Positions 47,388 to 58,988 of a stretch of DNA of 64,000 nucleotides are shown here, piece after piece. The notes beneath the pieces were generated by a model. That model was not told the DNA's origin and searched no databases. It saw nothing but the letters and a program-made list of their open reading frames with translations. Position 1 is the stretch's first letter; the number at the start of each line of letters is the position of its first letter. The DNA comes from an endosymbiont of unidentified scaly snail isolate Monju (GTDB lineage Bacteria > Pseudomonadota > Gammaproteobacteria > Chromatiales > Chromatiaceae), in assembly GCF_000801295.1 (NCBI RefSeq), contig NZ_AP012978.1:558001-622000 (forward strand), written 5' to 3'. The position numbers were made by a program, and so were the translations under genes.

Positions 47388-50042
47388 ATGACCACCAAAC
47401 CCGATATCGATCCCCAGGAAACCCAGGAATGGCTCGAGGCCCTCGAGGCGGTGCTCGAGCACGAGGGTGCGGAACGCGCGCACTTCCTGATCGAACGCAT
47501 GATCGACAAGGCGCGCCGCTCCGGTGTGAACCTGCCGTTCTCGGCCAACACGGCCTATGTGAACACCATTCCCCTCACCCGGCAGCCGCCCTATCCGGGC
47601 GATCAGGCGGAGGCGCGCATCCGCGCCTATATCCGCTGGAATGCCATGGCGATGGTGGTGCAGGCCAACCGCAAGGCCTCGGAGCTGGGTGGGCACATCG
47701 CCAGCTTCGCCTCGGCGGCGACCCTGTTCGATGTCGGCTTCAACCACTTCTTCCGGGCCAGGAACGAGCAGCAGGAAGGCGACCTGGTATTTTTCCAGGG
47801 CCACTCGGCGCCCGGCATCTATGCACGCGCCTTCCTCGAGGGGCGACTCAGCGAGGAGGAGCTGAACAACTTCCGCCAGGAGGTCGATGGCAACGGCCTG
47901 TCGTCCTACCCGCATCCCTGGCTGATGCCCAACTTCTGGCAGTTCCCCACCGTGTCCATGGGCCTGGGGCCGATCATGGCCATCTACCAGGCGCGCTTCA
48001 TGCGCTACCTGCACGACCGCGAGATCGCCAATACCGACGGCCGCAAGGTCTGGGCCTTCATGGGTGACGGCGAGATGGACGAGCCCGAGTCGCTGGGCGC
48101 CATTTCGCTGGCCGCTCGCGAGCGGCTGGACAACCTGGTGTTCGTGGTCAACTGCAACCTGCAGCGTCTCGATGGCCCGGTGCGCGGCAACGGCAAGATC
48201 ATCCAGGAACTCGAGGCGGTGTTCCGCGGCGCCGGCTGGAACGTCATCAAGGTGATCTGGGGCGCTTACTGGGACCCGCTGTTCGCGCGCGACAAGCACG
48301 GCCTGCTGGTCAAACGTATGGAAGAGGCGGTCGACGGCGACTACCAGGCCTACAAGGCCAAGGGCGGCGCCTATGTGCGCGAGCACTTCTTCGGCAAGTA
48401 TCCCGAGCTGGCGGCGATGGTGGCCAACATGTCCGACGAGGACATCTGGCGGCTCAACCGCGGTGGCCACGATCCGCTCAAGATCTACGCTGCCTATGCC
48501 GCAGCCATGAAGCACAAGGGGCAGCCGACGGTGATCCTGGCCAAGACGGTCAAGGGTTACGGCATGGGTGAGGCCGGCGAGGGACAGAACATCACCCACT
48601 CGCAGAAGAAGATGGGCGAAGAGGCGCTGCGTCACTTCCGTGACCGCTTCAACATCCCCATCCCCGACGAACAGATCGCCTCGGCACCGTACTTCAAGCC
48701 GCCGGCGGACAGCCCGGAGATGCGGTACCTGCACGAGCGCCGCGCCGAGCTTGGTGGCTACCTTCCCAGTCGCCGTGCCCAGGGCAACAAGCTCGAGATC
48801 CCGCCGCTGGAGACCTTCAAGGCCCTGCTCGAGGGCAGTGGCGAGCGCGAGATGTCCACCACCATGGCCTTCGTGCGCTTCCTCACCACCCTGATCCGCG
48901 ACAAGAACGTGGGCAAGTACGTGGTGCCCATCGTGCCCGACGAGGCGCGCACCTTCGGCATGGAGGGCATGTTCCGCCAGCTGGGCATCTATTCGAGTGT
49001 CGGCCAGCTCTACACCCCGGTGGATTCCGACCAGGTGATGTACTACCGTGAGGACAAGAAGGGGCAGATCCTGCAGGAGGGCATCAACGAGGCCGGCGCC
49101 ATGTCGTCGTGGATCGCCGCCGCGACGGCCTACAGCAACCATGGCGTGACCATGATCCCCTTCTACATCTACTACTCGATGTTCGGCTTCCAGCGGGTGG
49201 GCGACCTGGCCTGGGCCGCCGGCGACATGCAGGCACGCGGTTTCCTGCTCGGCGGCACCGCGGGGCGCACCACGCTCGCCGGCGAGGGCCTGCAGCACCA
49301 GGACGGGCACAGTCATTTGCAGGCAGCGACCATCCCCAACTGCCGCAGCTACGACCCGACCTTCGCCTACGAGCTGGCGGTGATCCTGCGTCACGGCATG
49401 AAGGTGATGTACGAGGAGCAGCAGAACATCTTCTACTACATCACCGTGATGAACGAGAACTACCCGCAGCCGGCCATGCCCGAGGGCGTGGAAGAGGACA
49501 TCATCCGCGGCATATACCGTTACCGGCAGGGGTCGCGCAAGAAGAAGCGGGTGCAGCTGATGGGGTCGGGCACCATCCTGCGCGAGGTGATCGCCGCGGC
49601 CAACCTCCTCGAGGAAGAGTGGAACGTGGCCGCCGACGTGTGGAGCGTGACCAGCTTCAACGAGCTGCGTCGCGACGGCATCGACGTGGAACGCTGGAAC
49701 ATGCTGCATCCCACGAAGAAGCCGCGCGTGCCCCATGTGCAGCGGATGCTGGGCGACGCCCGCGGGCCGGTGGTCGCCGCCACCGACTACCTACGTGCCT
49801 TCCCCGAGCAGATCCGGCCCTACCTGGGCGATCGTCACTACCTGACCCTGGGCACCGACGGCTTCGGCCGTTCGGATCTGCGCTCGCAGCTGCGCAAGCA
49901 CTTCGAGGTCAATCGCTACTACGTCGTGGTCGGCGCGCTCAAGGCGCTGGCCGACATGGGCGAGATCGAGCCCAAGGTGGTGGCTCAGGCGATCAAGGCC
50001 TACAAGATCGACCCCGAAAAGCCCAACCCGGTGACGGTCTGA
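47388..50042 (+). CDS. aceE: Pyruvate dehydrogenase E1 component, homodimeric
   Basis: AceE decarboxylates pyruvate with thiamine diphosphate and acetylates the lipoyl groups of AceF. The 884-residue single-chain form is typical of gammaproteobacteria. The TPP motif runs from GDGEMDEPES to NCNLQRLDGPVRGN. Other blocks are GHSAPGIYARAFLEGR, DEARTFGMEGMFRQLGIYS and GTDGFGRSDLR near the end. The ATG at 47388 gives the usual N-terminus; an upstream start at 47328 would read through the leader hairpin. aceF follows 13 bases on. Confidence 0.98.
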   Translation: MTTKPDIDPQETQEWLEALEAVLEHEGAERAHFLIERMIDKARRSGVNLPFSANTAYVNTIPLTRQPPYPGDQAEARIRAYIRWNAMAMVVQANRKASELGGHIASFASAATLFDVGFNHFFRARNEQQEGDLVFFQGHSAPGIYARAFLEGRLSEEELNNFRQEVDGNGLSSYPHPWLMPNFWQFPTVSMGLGPIMAIYQARFMRYLHDREIANTDGRKVWAFMGDGEMDEPESLGAISLAARERLDNLVFVVNCNLQRLDGPVRGNGKIIQELEAVFRGAGWNVIKVIWGAYWDPLFARDKHGLLVKRMEEAVDGDYQAYKAKGGAYVREHFFGKYPELAAMVANMSDEDIWRLNRGGHDPLKIYAAYAAAMKHKGQPTVILAKTVKGYGMGEAGEGQNITHSQKKMGEEALRHFRDRFNIPIPDEQIASAPYFKPPADSPEMRYLHERRAELGGYLPSRRAQGNKLEIPPLETFKALLEGSGEREMSTTMAFVRFLTTLIRDKNVGKYVVPIVPDEARTFGMEGMFRQLGIYSSVGQLYTPVDSDQVMYYREDKKGQILQEGINEAGAMSSWIAAATAYSNHGVTMIPFYIYYSMFGFQRVGDLAWAAGDMQARGFLLGGTAGRTTLAGEGLQHQDGHSHLQAATIPNCRSYDPTFAYELAVILRHGMKVMYEEQQNIFYYITVMNENYPQPAMPEGVEEDIIRGIYRYRQGSRKKKRVQLMGSGTILREVIAAANLLEEEWNVAADVWSVTSFNELRRDGIDVERWNMLHPTKKPRVPHVQRMLGDARGPVVAATDYLRAFPEQIRPYLGDRHYLTLGTDGFGRSDLRSQLRKHFEVNRYYVVVGALKALADMGEIEPKVVAQAIKAYKIDPEKPNPVTV

Positions 50043-50055
50043 GGAGGGAGCGGAG

Positions 50056-51729
50056 ATGAGCCAGACGATCGAAGTGCAACTCCCGGACATCGGTGACTTC
50101 AAGGATGTCGAGGTGATCGAGATCCTGGTCGCGCCGGGTGACGTCATCCAGCCCGAGCAGTCGCTGATCACCCTCGAGAGCGACAAGGCCACCATGGAGA
50201 TCCCGGCTCCGCAGGGTGGGCGGGTGGCCGAGGTGAAGGTCGCCATCGGCGACAAGATCAACCAGGGCGACGTCATCCTGTTGCTCGAGGCCGGTGAGGA
50301 AGCGGCGGCCGCCGACGAGCCGGCGCTGGCCGAGACGCCTGCCGCCGAACCCGAAACGGCCGAAACGTCCGCGCCAGCCCCCGAGCCGACACCCGCCGCG
50401 CCTGCCGGCGAAGCACAGCGCCTGCCGGTCACGGTGCCTGACATCGGCGACTTCAAGGATGTCGAGGTGGTCGAGGTGTTGGTGAGCGATGGCGACACCG
50501 TCGAGAAGGAGGGTTCGCTGATCACCCTGGAGACCGACAAGGCCACTATGGAGATCCCCTCGCCCTACGCCGGCACGGTACGCGGTCTGAAGATCGCGGT
50601 CGGTGACCGGGTCAACCAGGGCGATTTCATCTGCGACATCGAGACGCAAGGCGAGGCGCCGGTAAGCAGTCCGGCGGCAGCCGCCCGGGCGCCGGGCGAA
50701 CCGGCTCCGGCGGCACCGGCCGCCCCCGCCACGGCGGAGATCGCGCAGTCCAAGCGTCGCCCCGGCGAGAAGCCGGCGCGTAAGCGGCCGGTGATTGCAC
50801 GTCCCTCGGATGCTCCCAAGGGGCGCGCGCATGCCAGCCCGGCGGTGCGCCGCTTTGCACGCGAACTGGGGGTCGATCTCTATCACGTGCCCGGTTCCGG
50901 CCCCAAGGGGCGCATCACCAGGGAAGACGTGCAAGCCTTCGTCAAGCGCACCCTGGCCGAGGGAGCGCCCGCGGTGGCTGCTTCCGGTCCGCTGCAACTG
51001 CCGCGCCCGCCGGAGATCGATTTCAGCCAGTTCGGCGAGATCGAAGAGGTCGAACTCGGCCGCATCAAGAAGATCAGCGGCAAGCACCTGCACAATGCCT
51101 GGCTGGGCATCCCGCATGTCACCCAGTTCGACGAGGCTGACATCACCGAGCTCGAGGCCTTCCGCAAGGGGCTCAAGGCGCAGGCCGAGAAGGAGGGTGT
51201 GAAGCTCACCTTCATGCCCTTCCTGATGAAGGCGCTGGCTGCAGCATTGAAGGAATACCCGCAGTTCAACGCCTCGCTGGCGCCGGATGCCGAGCACCTG
51301 ATCCTGAAGAAATACCTGCACATCGGCATCGCCGTGGACACCCCCAATGGATTGATGGTGCCGGTGGTGCGCGACGTGGACAAGAAGGGCGTGTTCGAGC
51401 TGGCGCGCGACCTGATGGATGTGAGCACCCGCGCACGCGAGGGCAAGCTCTCGCCCGCCGACATGCAGGGCGGCTGCATCTCCATCTCCAGCCTGGGCGG
51501 TATCGGTGGTACCCAGTTCACACCCATCGTCAATGCCCCGGAGGTCGCCATCCTCGGGGTATCGCGTGCGGAAATGAAACCCAAGTGGAACGGGGCCGAT
51601 TTCGAACCGCGCCTGATCATGCCGTTCAGCCTGTCCTATGATCACCGGGTGATCGACGGTGCCGAAGGGGTGCGCTTTACCACCTGTCTCGGGCAACTGC
51701 TGAGCGACATCCGGCGGCTGGTGCTGTGA
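50056..51729 (+). CDS. aceF: Dihydrolipoamide acetyltransferase (pyruvate dehydrogenase E2)
   Basis: The 557-residue E2 core protein has two N-terminal lipoyl domains with lipoylated Lys44 (LESDKATMEIP) and Lys162 (LETDKATMEIP), joined by Ala/Pro/Glu-rich linkers. An E3-binding domain follows, with ASPAVRRFARELGVDLYHVP. The C-terminal catalytic acetyltransferase domain ends SYDHRVIDGAEGVRF. The two lipoyl domains are nearly identical near the lysine, suggesting internal duplication. It sits between aceE and lpd. Confidence 0.98.
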   Translation: MSQTIEVQLPDIGDFKDVEVIEILVAPGDVIQPEQSLITLESDKATMEIPAPQGGRVAEVKVAIGDKINQGDVILLLEAGEEAAAADEPALAETPAAEPETAETSAPAPEPTPAAPAGEAQRLPVTVPDIGDFKDVEVVEVLVSDGDTVEKEGSLITLETDKATMEIPSPYAGTVRGLKIAVGDRVNQGDFICDIETQGEAPVSSPAAAARAPGEPAPAAPAAPATAEIAQSKRRPGEKPARKRPVIARPSDAPKGRAHASPAVRRFARELGVDLYHVPGSGPKGRITREDVQAFVKRTLAEGAPAVAASGPLQLPRPPEIDFSQFGEIEEVELGRIKKISGKHLHNAWLGIPHVTQFDEADITELEAFRKGLKAQAEKEGVKLTFMPFLMKALAAALKEYPQFNASLAPDAEHLILKKYLHIGIAVDTPNGLMVPVVRDVDKKGVFELARDLMDVSTRAREGKLSPADMQGGCISISSLGGIGGTQFTPIVNAPEVAILGVSRAEMKPKWNGADFEPRLIMPFSLSYDHRVIDGAEGVRFTTCLGQLLSDIRRLVL

Positions 51730-51732
51730 GCC

Positions 51733-51763
51733 ACCCTGTCAGGGTCCAGGGCCCTGACAGGGT
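51733..51763. terminator. Strong hairpin between aceF and lpd
   Basis: Exact 12-base arms (51733-51744 and 51752-51763; ACCCTGTCAGGG) enclose a 7-base loop, starting 3 bases after the aceF stop. There is no T tract, so it may stabilise or partly attenuate the transcript rather than end it. Confidence 0.45.
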
Positions 51764-51925
51764 ACAGGGGGGCGCGGCGTCGCGGCATTGAAGATTTCGA
51801 TTGCGTATTGGAGGTCGGCGGTATTGAATGCACTTGGGACGCGCTGAACTGTCCCTCCCCGCGAGCGGGCGAGGCGACCAAATCCAGTGTGTTCCTGGCA
51901 CCGCGACCGGGAGAAACGAGAGACG

Positions 51926-53347
51926 ATGAGCAAGAACATCCAGGCAGAAGTGGTGGTACTCGGTGGCGGTCCGGGCGGTTACAGCGCGGCCTTCCGTGCA
52001 GCCGACCTGGGACTGAAGACAGTGCTGGTGGAACGCTATCCGACGCTGGGTGGTGTCTGCCTCAATGTCGGCTGCATCCCTTCCAAGGCCCTGTTGCACA
52101 CCGCCGAGGTGATCAACGAGGTGGCCGAGCTCGAGGTCATGGGGGTGCGCTACACCAAGCCCAAGATCGACCTCGACAAGATGCGTGCCGGCAAGGAGGC
52201 GGTGGTCGCGAAGCTTACCGGCGGGCTGGCCGCGCTGGCCAAGCAACGCAAGGTGCAGGTGGTCAACGGCTGGGGCGAGTTCGCCTCGCCGCGCGCCCTC
52301 TCGGTGAAGACCGATGACGGCATGGTGCAGATCGATTTCGATCACGCCATCATCGCTGCCGGCTCGCGCCCGGTGAAGATCCCCGGCTTTCCCAATGACG
52401 ACCCGCGTCTGCTCGATTCCACCGGCGCCCTGGCGCTCGAGGACATACCCAAGCGTTTTCTCATCATTGGTGGCGGCATCATCGGTCTGGAGATGGCTAC
52501 CGTCTATGCCACCCTGGGTTCGAAAGTCGACATCGTCGAGCTCCAGCCCGGCCTGATCCCGGGTTGCGATCCCGACCTGGTGCGTCCCTTGCAGAAACGC
52601 CTGTCGAAGCAGGTACAGAACATCTGGCTGAATACCCGGGTGGCCGACATTCAGGCGCTCAAGTCCGGGCTCAAGGTCACCTTCGAGGGTGACAAGGCGC
52701 CCGATCCCCAGACTTACGACAAGGTCCTGGTGGCAGTGGGGCGCACGCCCAACGGCAAACTGATCGGCGCCGACCGGGCCGGCGTCGAGGTGGACGAGCG
52801 CGGCTTTATCCCGGTGGACGCGCACATGCGCACCAATGTGCCGCACATCTACGCCATCGGTGACATCGTCGGTAATCCCATGCTGGCGCACAAGGCAGTG
52901 CACGAGGGCCATGTTGCCGCCGAGGTGATCGCCGGCCTGCCTGCGCTGTTCGACCCCATGGCCATCCCCTCGGTGGCCTACACCGATCCCGAGATCGCCT
53001 GGATGGGGCTCACCGAAACCGAGGCAAAGGAGAAGGGCATCGAGATCGAGAAGGGCGTATTTCCCTGGGCCGCCTCCGGCCGCGCGCTCGGCATCCACCG
53101 CGAGGAAGGCTTCACCAAGCTGATTTTCGACGCCCGCAGCAAGCGCCTGCTCGGTGCCGGCATCGTTGGCCGCAACGCCGGCGAACTGATCGGCGAGACC
53201 GTGCTGGCTCTGGAGATGGGTGCGGATGCCGAGGACATCGCGCTCACCATCCATCCGCATCCCACCCTCAATGAGTCCATCGGCATGGCCGCCGAGATGG
53301 CCGAAGGCACCATCACCGACCTGATGCCGCCGCGCAAGAAGCGTTGA
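51926..53347 (+). CDS. lpd: Dihydrolipoamide dehydrogenase (E3)
   Basis: Lpd reoxidises dihydrolipoamide using FAD and NAD. From the ATG at 51926 the product is 473 residues. It has the FAD site VVLGGGPGGYSAAF, the redox disulfide Cys45/Cys50 in GGVCLNVGCIPSK, the NAD site IIGGGIIGLEMA, and the C-terminal His-Glu in IHPHPTLNESIG. The 196-base gap after aceF is longer than usual and holds a hairpin, so lpd may have its own promoter. Confidence 0.98.
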   Translation: MSKNIQAEVVVLGGGPGGYSAAFRAADLGLKTVLVERYPTLGGVCLNVGCIPSKALLHTAEVINEVAELEVMGVRYTKPKIDLDKMRAGKEAVVAKLTGGLAALAKQRKVQVVNGWGEFASPRALSVKTDDGMVQIDFDHAIIAAGSRPVKIPGFPNDDPRLLDSTGALALEDIPKRFLIIGGGIIGLEMATVYATLGSKVDIVELQPGLIPGCDPDLVRPLQKRLSKQVQNIWLNTRVADIQALKSGLKVTFEGDKAPDPQTYDKVLVAVGRTPNGKLIGADRAGVEVDERGFIPVDAHMRTNVPHIYAIGDIVGNPMLAHKAVHEGHVAAEVIAGLPALFDPMAIPSVAYTDPEIAWMGLTETEAKEKGIEIEKGVFPWAASGRALGIHREEGFTKLIFDARSKRLLGAGIVGRNAGELIGETVLALEMGADAEDIALTIHPHPTLNESIGMAAEMAEGTITDLMPPRKKR

Positions 53348-53365
53348 GGGGGGCGGGAGCGGGGA

Positions 53366-54157
53366 ATGAGCGTGGTGCCGCTGTATTACCGCGAGTACGG
53401 TGACGCCGGCCCCTCCCTGATCCTGCTGCACGGCCTTTTCGGCTCTTCGGCCAACTGGGGTTCGATCGCGCGCGAGCTGAGTGGGCAGTTCCGGGTGATC
53501 GTTCCCGATCTGCGCAATCATGGACGCTCGCCGCGTGCCGAACCGATGGACTACGCAGTGATGGCGGAGGACGTCCAGGCGCTGATCGACACCCTGGGAC
53601 TGGACCGCCCCCTGGTGGTCGGGCACAGCATGGGCGGCAAGGCGGCGATGCGCCTGGCGCTGGAATCACCCGAGGTGGCGGCCGGTATCGGAGTGGTGGA
53701 TATCGCCCCGGTGGACTATGGACACGATTTCTCGTCCGTGTTCGCCGGTTTCGAGGCGGTGGACCTGGCGCGGCTTTCCGACCGCGCCGAGGCCGACCGG
53801 CAGATGGCGGCCTTCGTGCCCGACGCAGCGGTGCGTGCCTTCCTGTTGCAGAACCTGGTCCACGAGCGCGATGGCTGGCATTGGCGGCTGAACCTGCCGC
53901 TGTTGCGAGCCTCGATCGGTACCGTCACTGCCTTCGAGGTGCCTCCGGGCGCGCACTATGAGCGGCCCGCGCATTTCATCTTCGGTACCCGCTCGGATTA
54001 TGTCCAGAAGGCCTATTGGCCGACCATCCAGACCCTGTTCCCGGGGGCGGTCTTCTGCCCGGTCGAGGGGGCGGGGCATTGGGTCTATGCCGAGCGGCGT
54101 GATGCCTTTCTGCATTGTCTGAAGGATCTGCTGGATGCCGGAGACACTGCACCATGA
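53366..54157 (+). CDS. Alpha/beta hydrolase, YbfF-type esterase
   Basis: The 263-residue hydrolase begins YYREYGDAGPSLILLHGLFGSSANW. It has VPDLRNHGRSP, the nucleophile elbow VGHSMGGKAA, and the C-terminal His in VEGAGHWVYAERRDAF. This matches the YbfF acyl esterase group; the natural substrate is unknown. It follows lpd by 18 bases and overlaps the next gene by 23 bases. Confidence 0.9.
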   Translation: MSVVPLYYREYGDAGPSLILLHGLFGSSANWGSIARELSGQFRVIVPDLRNHGRSPRAEPMDYAVMAEDVQALIDTLGLDRPLVVGHSMGGKAAMRLALESPEVAAGIGVVDIAPVDYGHDFSSVFAGFEAVDLARLSDRAEADRQMAAFVPDAAVRAFLLQNLVHERDGWHWRLNLPLLRASIGTVTAFEVPPGAHYERPAHFIFGTRSDYVQKAYWPTIQTLFPGAVFCPVEGAGHWVYAERRDAFLHCLKDLLDAGDTAP

Positions 54158-54647
54158 CGCGTTGGCCCGGGAGCTTGCCGGGCATGGCTGCACCTTTTCG
54201 CCTGCCTGGCTGCACGGTGCCCTGTTCGGTCTGATCGCCCTGCACGACGACGATCACGAGGCTGGCTGCAAGCGCCTGCGGACCCTGCTGGCGGCCGATG
54301 ACCGCCTGGGTGTCTGGCTGTGTGAGCGCTATCGGGCGCTGTGGTCGGCGCTGGACGGGCCGGGACTGGACTTCGGCATGCCGCTGCCGGAAGGTGTGCC
54401 GGCCGAGCGCGCACAGACGGTGATCGACTGGACTCGCGGTTATCTGGAGGCCTTGCATTGCTCGGGCCTTGATGAAGCGACGCTGCCGGTCGCCGCCGGG
54501 CGGCATGCGCTCGACGAACTGCGACGGATCGCGACGGCCGAGCCGGCCTCGCTGTGCCGCGACGAGGACGGGCAGGAGGAGGCGGCGGAACACGCCTGGG
54601 TGACCGCGGTGCTGGTACGCGAGTTGCTGGTAGTGACGCGCGAATGA
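54135..54647 (+). CDS. UPF0149 (YgfB/YecA-type) family protein
   Basis: The 170-residue acidic, mainly helical protein has the family's layout: an N-terminal SPAWLHGALFGLIALHDDD segment, a middle FGMPLPEG, ARTVIDW-like WTRGYLEAL, and a C-terminal DEEAAEHAWVTAVLV-like helix. The family's molecular role is unclear. It overlaps the esterase gene by 23 bases, which supports co-transcription. Confidence 0.75.
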   Translation: MPETLHHDALARELAGHGCTFSPAWLHGALFGLIALHDDDHEAGCKRLRTLLAADDRLGVWLCERYRALWSALDGPGLDFGMPLPEGVPAERAQTVIDWTRGYLEALHCSGLDEATLPVAAGRHALDELRRIATAEPASLCRDEDGQEEAAEHAWVTAVLVRELLVVTRE

Positions 54648-54649
54648 CG

Positions 54650-54681
54650 AAAAATCCCCGCCCGGCGAGCCGGACGGGGAT
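54650..54681 (-). terminator. Intrinsic terminator of tRNA-Pro
   Basis: On the minus strand ATCCCCGTCCGG pairs with CCGGGCGGGGAT around a short loop and is followed by five T (plus 54650-54654), 8 bases beyond the tRNA 3' end. Confidence 0.8.
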
Positions 54682-54688
54682 ACAGTGT

Positions 54689-54765
54689 TGGTCGGAGTGA
54701 GAGGATTCGAACCTCCGGCCCCTGCCTCCCGAAGGCAGTGCTCTACCAGGCTGAGCTACACTCCG
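54689..54765 (-). tRNA. tRNA-Pro (CGG anticodon)
   Basis: The minus strand folds as a 77-nt cloverleaf with encoded CCA. The acceptor stem is CGGAGTG/CACTCCG. The anticodon arm CTGCC-TTCGGGA-GGCAG has anticodon CGG, and the T arm has GGTTCGAATCC. The overall sequence is like bacterial proK. Confidence 0.95.
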
Positions 54766-54775
54766 AAAGCGTTTT

Positions 54776-55744
54776 TCAGAAGGGGCGATCCACCGCGAAG
54801 TCGGCCAATGCCATCAGTGCGGTGAGGTAGCTGCTGTTCGGCAGATCGGCGATGGCCTGCCGGGCGCGCTCGGCCTCTTCTTTCGCGAGGCGGGCAGTGT
54901 ACGCGATCGCGTCGGTCGATTCAATGGCCCGGCGTACTTCCTCGACACGGTCGGCGCCACCCTGTTCGATGACCTCACGCAGCATGGCGCGGGTGGGCTT
55001 GTCGGCCACCGCCATGGCGCGGATCAGCGGCAGGGTGGGCTTGCCCTCGGCCAGGTCGTCACCGATGTTCTTGCCGATGTCGGCCTGCGAGGAGCCGTAG
55101 TCCAGGGCGTCGTCGATCATCTGGAAGGCCATGCCCAGATGCAGGCCGTAGCTGGCCATGGCCTTTTCCTCGCGTTCACAGGCATCGGCGACCACCGCGC
55201 CCAGTCGCGCCCCGGCCTCGAACAGGGTGGCCGTCTTGCGCAGGACCACCTCACGGTAGCGCGTTTCGTCGGTGTCCGGGTCGTTGCAGTTGAGCAGCTG
55301 CAACACCTCGCCCTCGGCGATCTGGTTGGTGGCGGTGGAGAGGATCTCCATCACCCGCATGCTGTCGACCGCCACCATCATCTCGAAGGCGCGCGAGTAG
55401 AGGAAGTCGCCGACCAGCACGCTGGCGGCATTGCCCCAGACGGCATTGGCAGTATCGCGGTTGCGGCGCTTCTCCGAGCCGTCCACCACGTCGTCGTGCA
55501 GCAGGGTGGCTGTGTGAATGAACTCGACGATGGCCGCCAGCTCGACATGGTGGTTGCCGGTGTACCCCAGGGCGCGCGCCGAAAGCAGCACGATAATGGG
55601 GCGCAGCCGCTTGCCGCCGCTGCCGACGATGTAGTGGCCGATCTGGTTGATCAGCACCACGTCGGAACTCAGGCGGTCGAGTATCAGCTGGTTGGTGGCC
55701 TTGAGATCGTCCGCGATCAGTTCGCGGATGCTGTCGAGATCCAT
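54776..55744 (-). CDS. ispB: Octaprenyl diphosphate synthase
   Basis: IspB builds the ubiquinone side chain. The 322-residue trans-prenyltransferase has the first aspartate motif LLHDDVVDGSEKRR and the second QMIDDALDYG, with GDDLAEGKPTLPLI after it. The chain length product (C40) is by family. It is divergent from rplU, the common gammaproteobacterial arrangement. Confidence 0.96.
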   Translation of the reverse strand: MDLDSIRELIADDLKATNQLILDRLSSDVVLINQIGHYIVGSGGKRLRPIIVLLSARALGYTGNHHVELAAIVEFIHTATLLHDDVVDGSEKRRNRDTANAVWGNAASVLVGDFLYSRAFEMMVAVDSMRVMEILSTATNQIAEGEVLQLLNCNDPDTDETRYREVVLRKTATLFEAGARLGAVVADACEREEKAMASYGLHLGMAFQMIDDALDYGSSQADIGKNIGDDLAEGKPTLPLIRAMAVADKPTRAMLREVIEQGGADRVEEVRRAIESTDAIAYTARLAKEEAERARQAIADLPNSSYLTALMALADFAVDRPF

Positions 55745-55824
55745 GAAGATGCCGTACCGGTTTGGGGAGCCGGCATCCTAGTTTTGCCGGCTTTGGTCTG
55801 TCAAGGCGAAGCCAGCGAGTGCTA

Positions 55825-55853
55825 TTGACGCTGGGCGGCCGGCTCTATAAAAT
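55825..55853 (+). promoter_or_regulatory. Sigma-70 promoter of rplU-rpmA
   Basis: TTGACG (55825-55830) and TAAAAT (55848-55853) are separated by exactly 17 bases, 65 bases before the rplU ATG. Confidence 0.75.
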
Positions 55854-55918
55854 GTCGCGTCTTTCCGCAGCCGTGTGGCTGCTCCGCATCGAATTCAGAC
55901 ATTGGAGAGTGTGCAGCC

Positions 55919-56233
55919 ATGTACGCCGTTATCCAGACCGGGGGCAAGCAGTATCGCGTGTCCGAGGGAACCACCCTGCGGGTGGAGAAGATCGCCGCCG
56001 ACGAAGGCGCCAGCATCGAGATCGACAAGGTGCTGATGGTTGCCGACGGTGACGACATCAAGGTGGGTGCGCCCTATGTCGAGGGTGGCAAGGTAACCGC
56101 CACCGTGAAGGCGCACGGCAAGGGCAAGAAGGTGCGCATCATCAAGTTCAAGCGCCGCAAGCATCATCTGAAGCGGCAGGGCCATCGCCAGGCCTATACC
56201 GAGATCGAAGTGACCGGCATCAGCGCGGGCTAA
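55919..56233 (+). CDS. rplU: 50S ribosomal protein L21
   Basis: The 104-residue protein begins [17 protein letters not shown] and has [21 protein letters not shown], the full L21 pattern. It heads rplU-rpmA-obgE-proB. Confidence 0.99.
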   Translation: MYAVIQTGGKQYRVSEGTTLRVEKIAADEGASIEIDKVLMVADGDDIKVGAPYVEGGKVTATVKAHGKGKKVRIIKFKRRKHHLKRQGHRQAYTEIEVTGISAG

Positions 56234-56246
56234 AGGAGAACACACC

Positions 56247-56504
56247 ATGGCACACAAGAAGGCAGGCGGCAGCTCTCGCAACGGCCGCGATTCGGAATCC
56301 AAACGCCTCGGCGTCAAGCGTTTCGGCGGCCAGCAGGTGCGTGCCGGCAACATCATCATCCGCCAGCGTGGCACCCGGGTGCACCCCGGCGTGAACGTGG
56401 GCTGCGGTCGCGACCACACCCTGTTCGCCAAGATCGACGGCGTGGTCAAGTTCGAGACCAAGGGTCCGAAGAACCGCAAGTATGTGAGCGTGGTGCCCGT
56501 CTGA
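56247..56504 (+). CDS. rpmA: 50S ribosomal protein L27
   Basis: The 85-residue protein begins [20 protein letters not shown] and has [20 protein letters not shown]. The N-terminus, which reaches the peptidyl transferase centre, is of the uncleaved gammaproteobacterial type. It follows rplU by 13 bases. Confidence 0.99.
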   Translation: MAHKKAGGSSRNGRDSESKRLGVKRFGGQQVRAGNIIIRQRGTRVHPGVNVGCGRDHTLFAKIDGVVKFETKGPKNRKYVSVVPV

Positions 56505-58774
<2,270 letters not shown>

Positions 58775-58796
58775 GGGCAATTCCCATCTTCCGGAC

Positions 58797-58831
58797 AAAA
58801 AGAAGCCCCGCTGCGTTCCGTGCAGCAGGGC
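58797..58831 (-). terminator. Intrinsic terminator of the porin-like gene
   Basis: On the minus strand GCCCTGCTGC pairs with GCAGCGGGGC around a 7-base loop, followed by TTCTTTTT (plus 58797-58804). Confidence 0.7.
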
Positions 58832-58988
58832 GATGTGTCGCCGGCTTGGTTGGCAAACTCAGTGATCCTTCAGTGGTCTTCCTGACCGGGTGTCTTCCCT
58901 GGGAGTCCCTTCAGGCGACAGGGTCATTCTGCCGCGATTCGCCGTGTCGCGCATGACGTCATTGACGACAAACGATGTAGGAATTTTC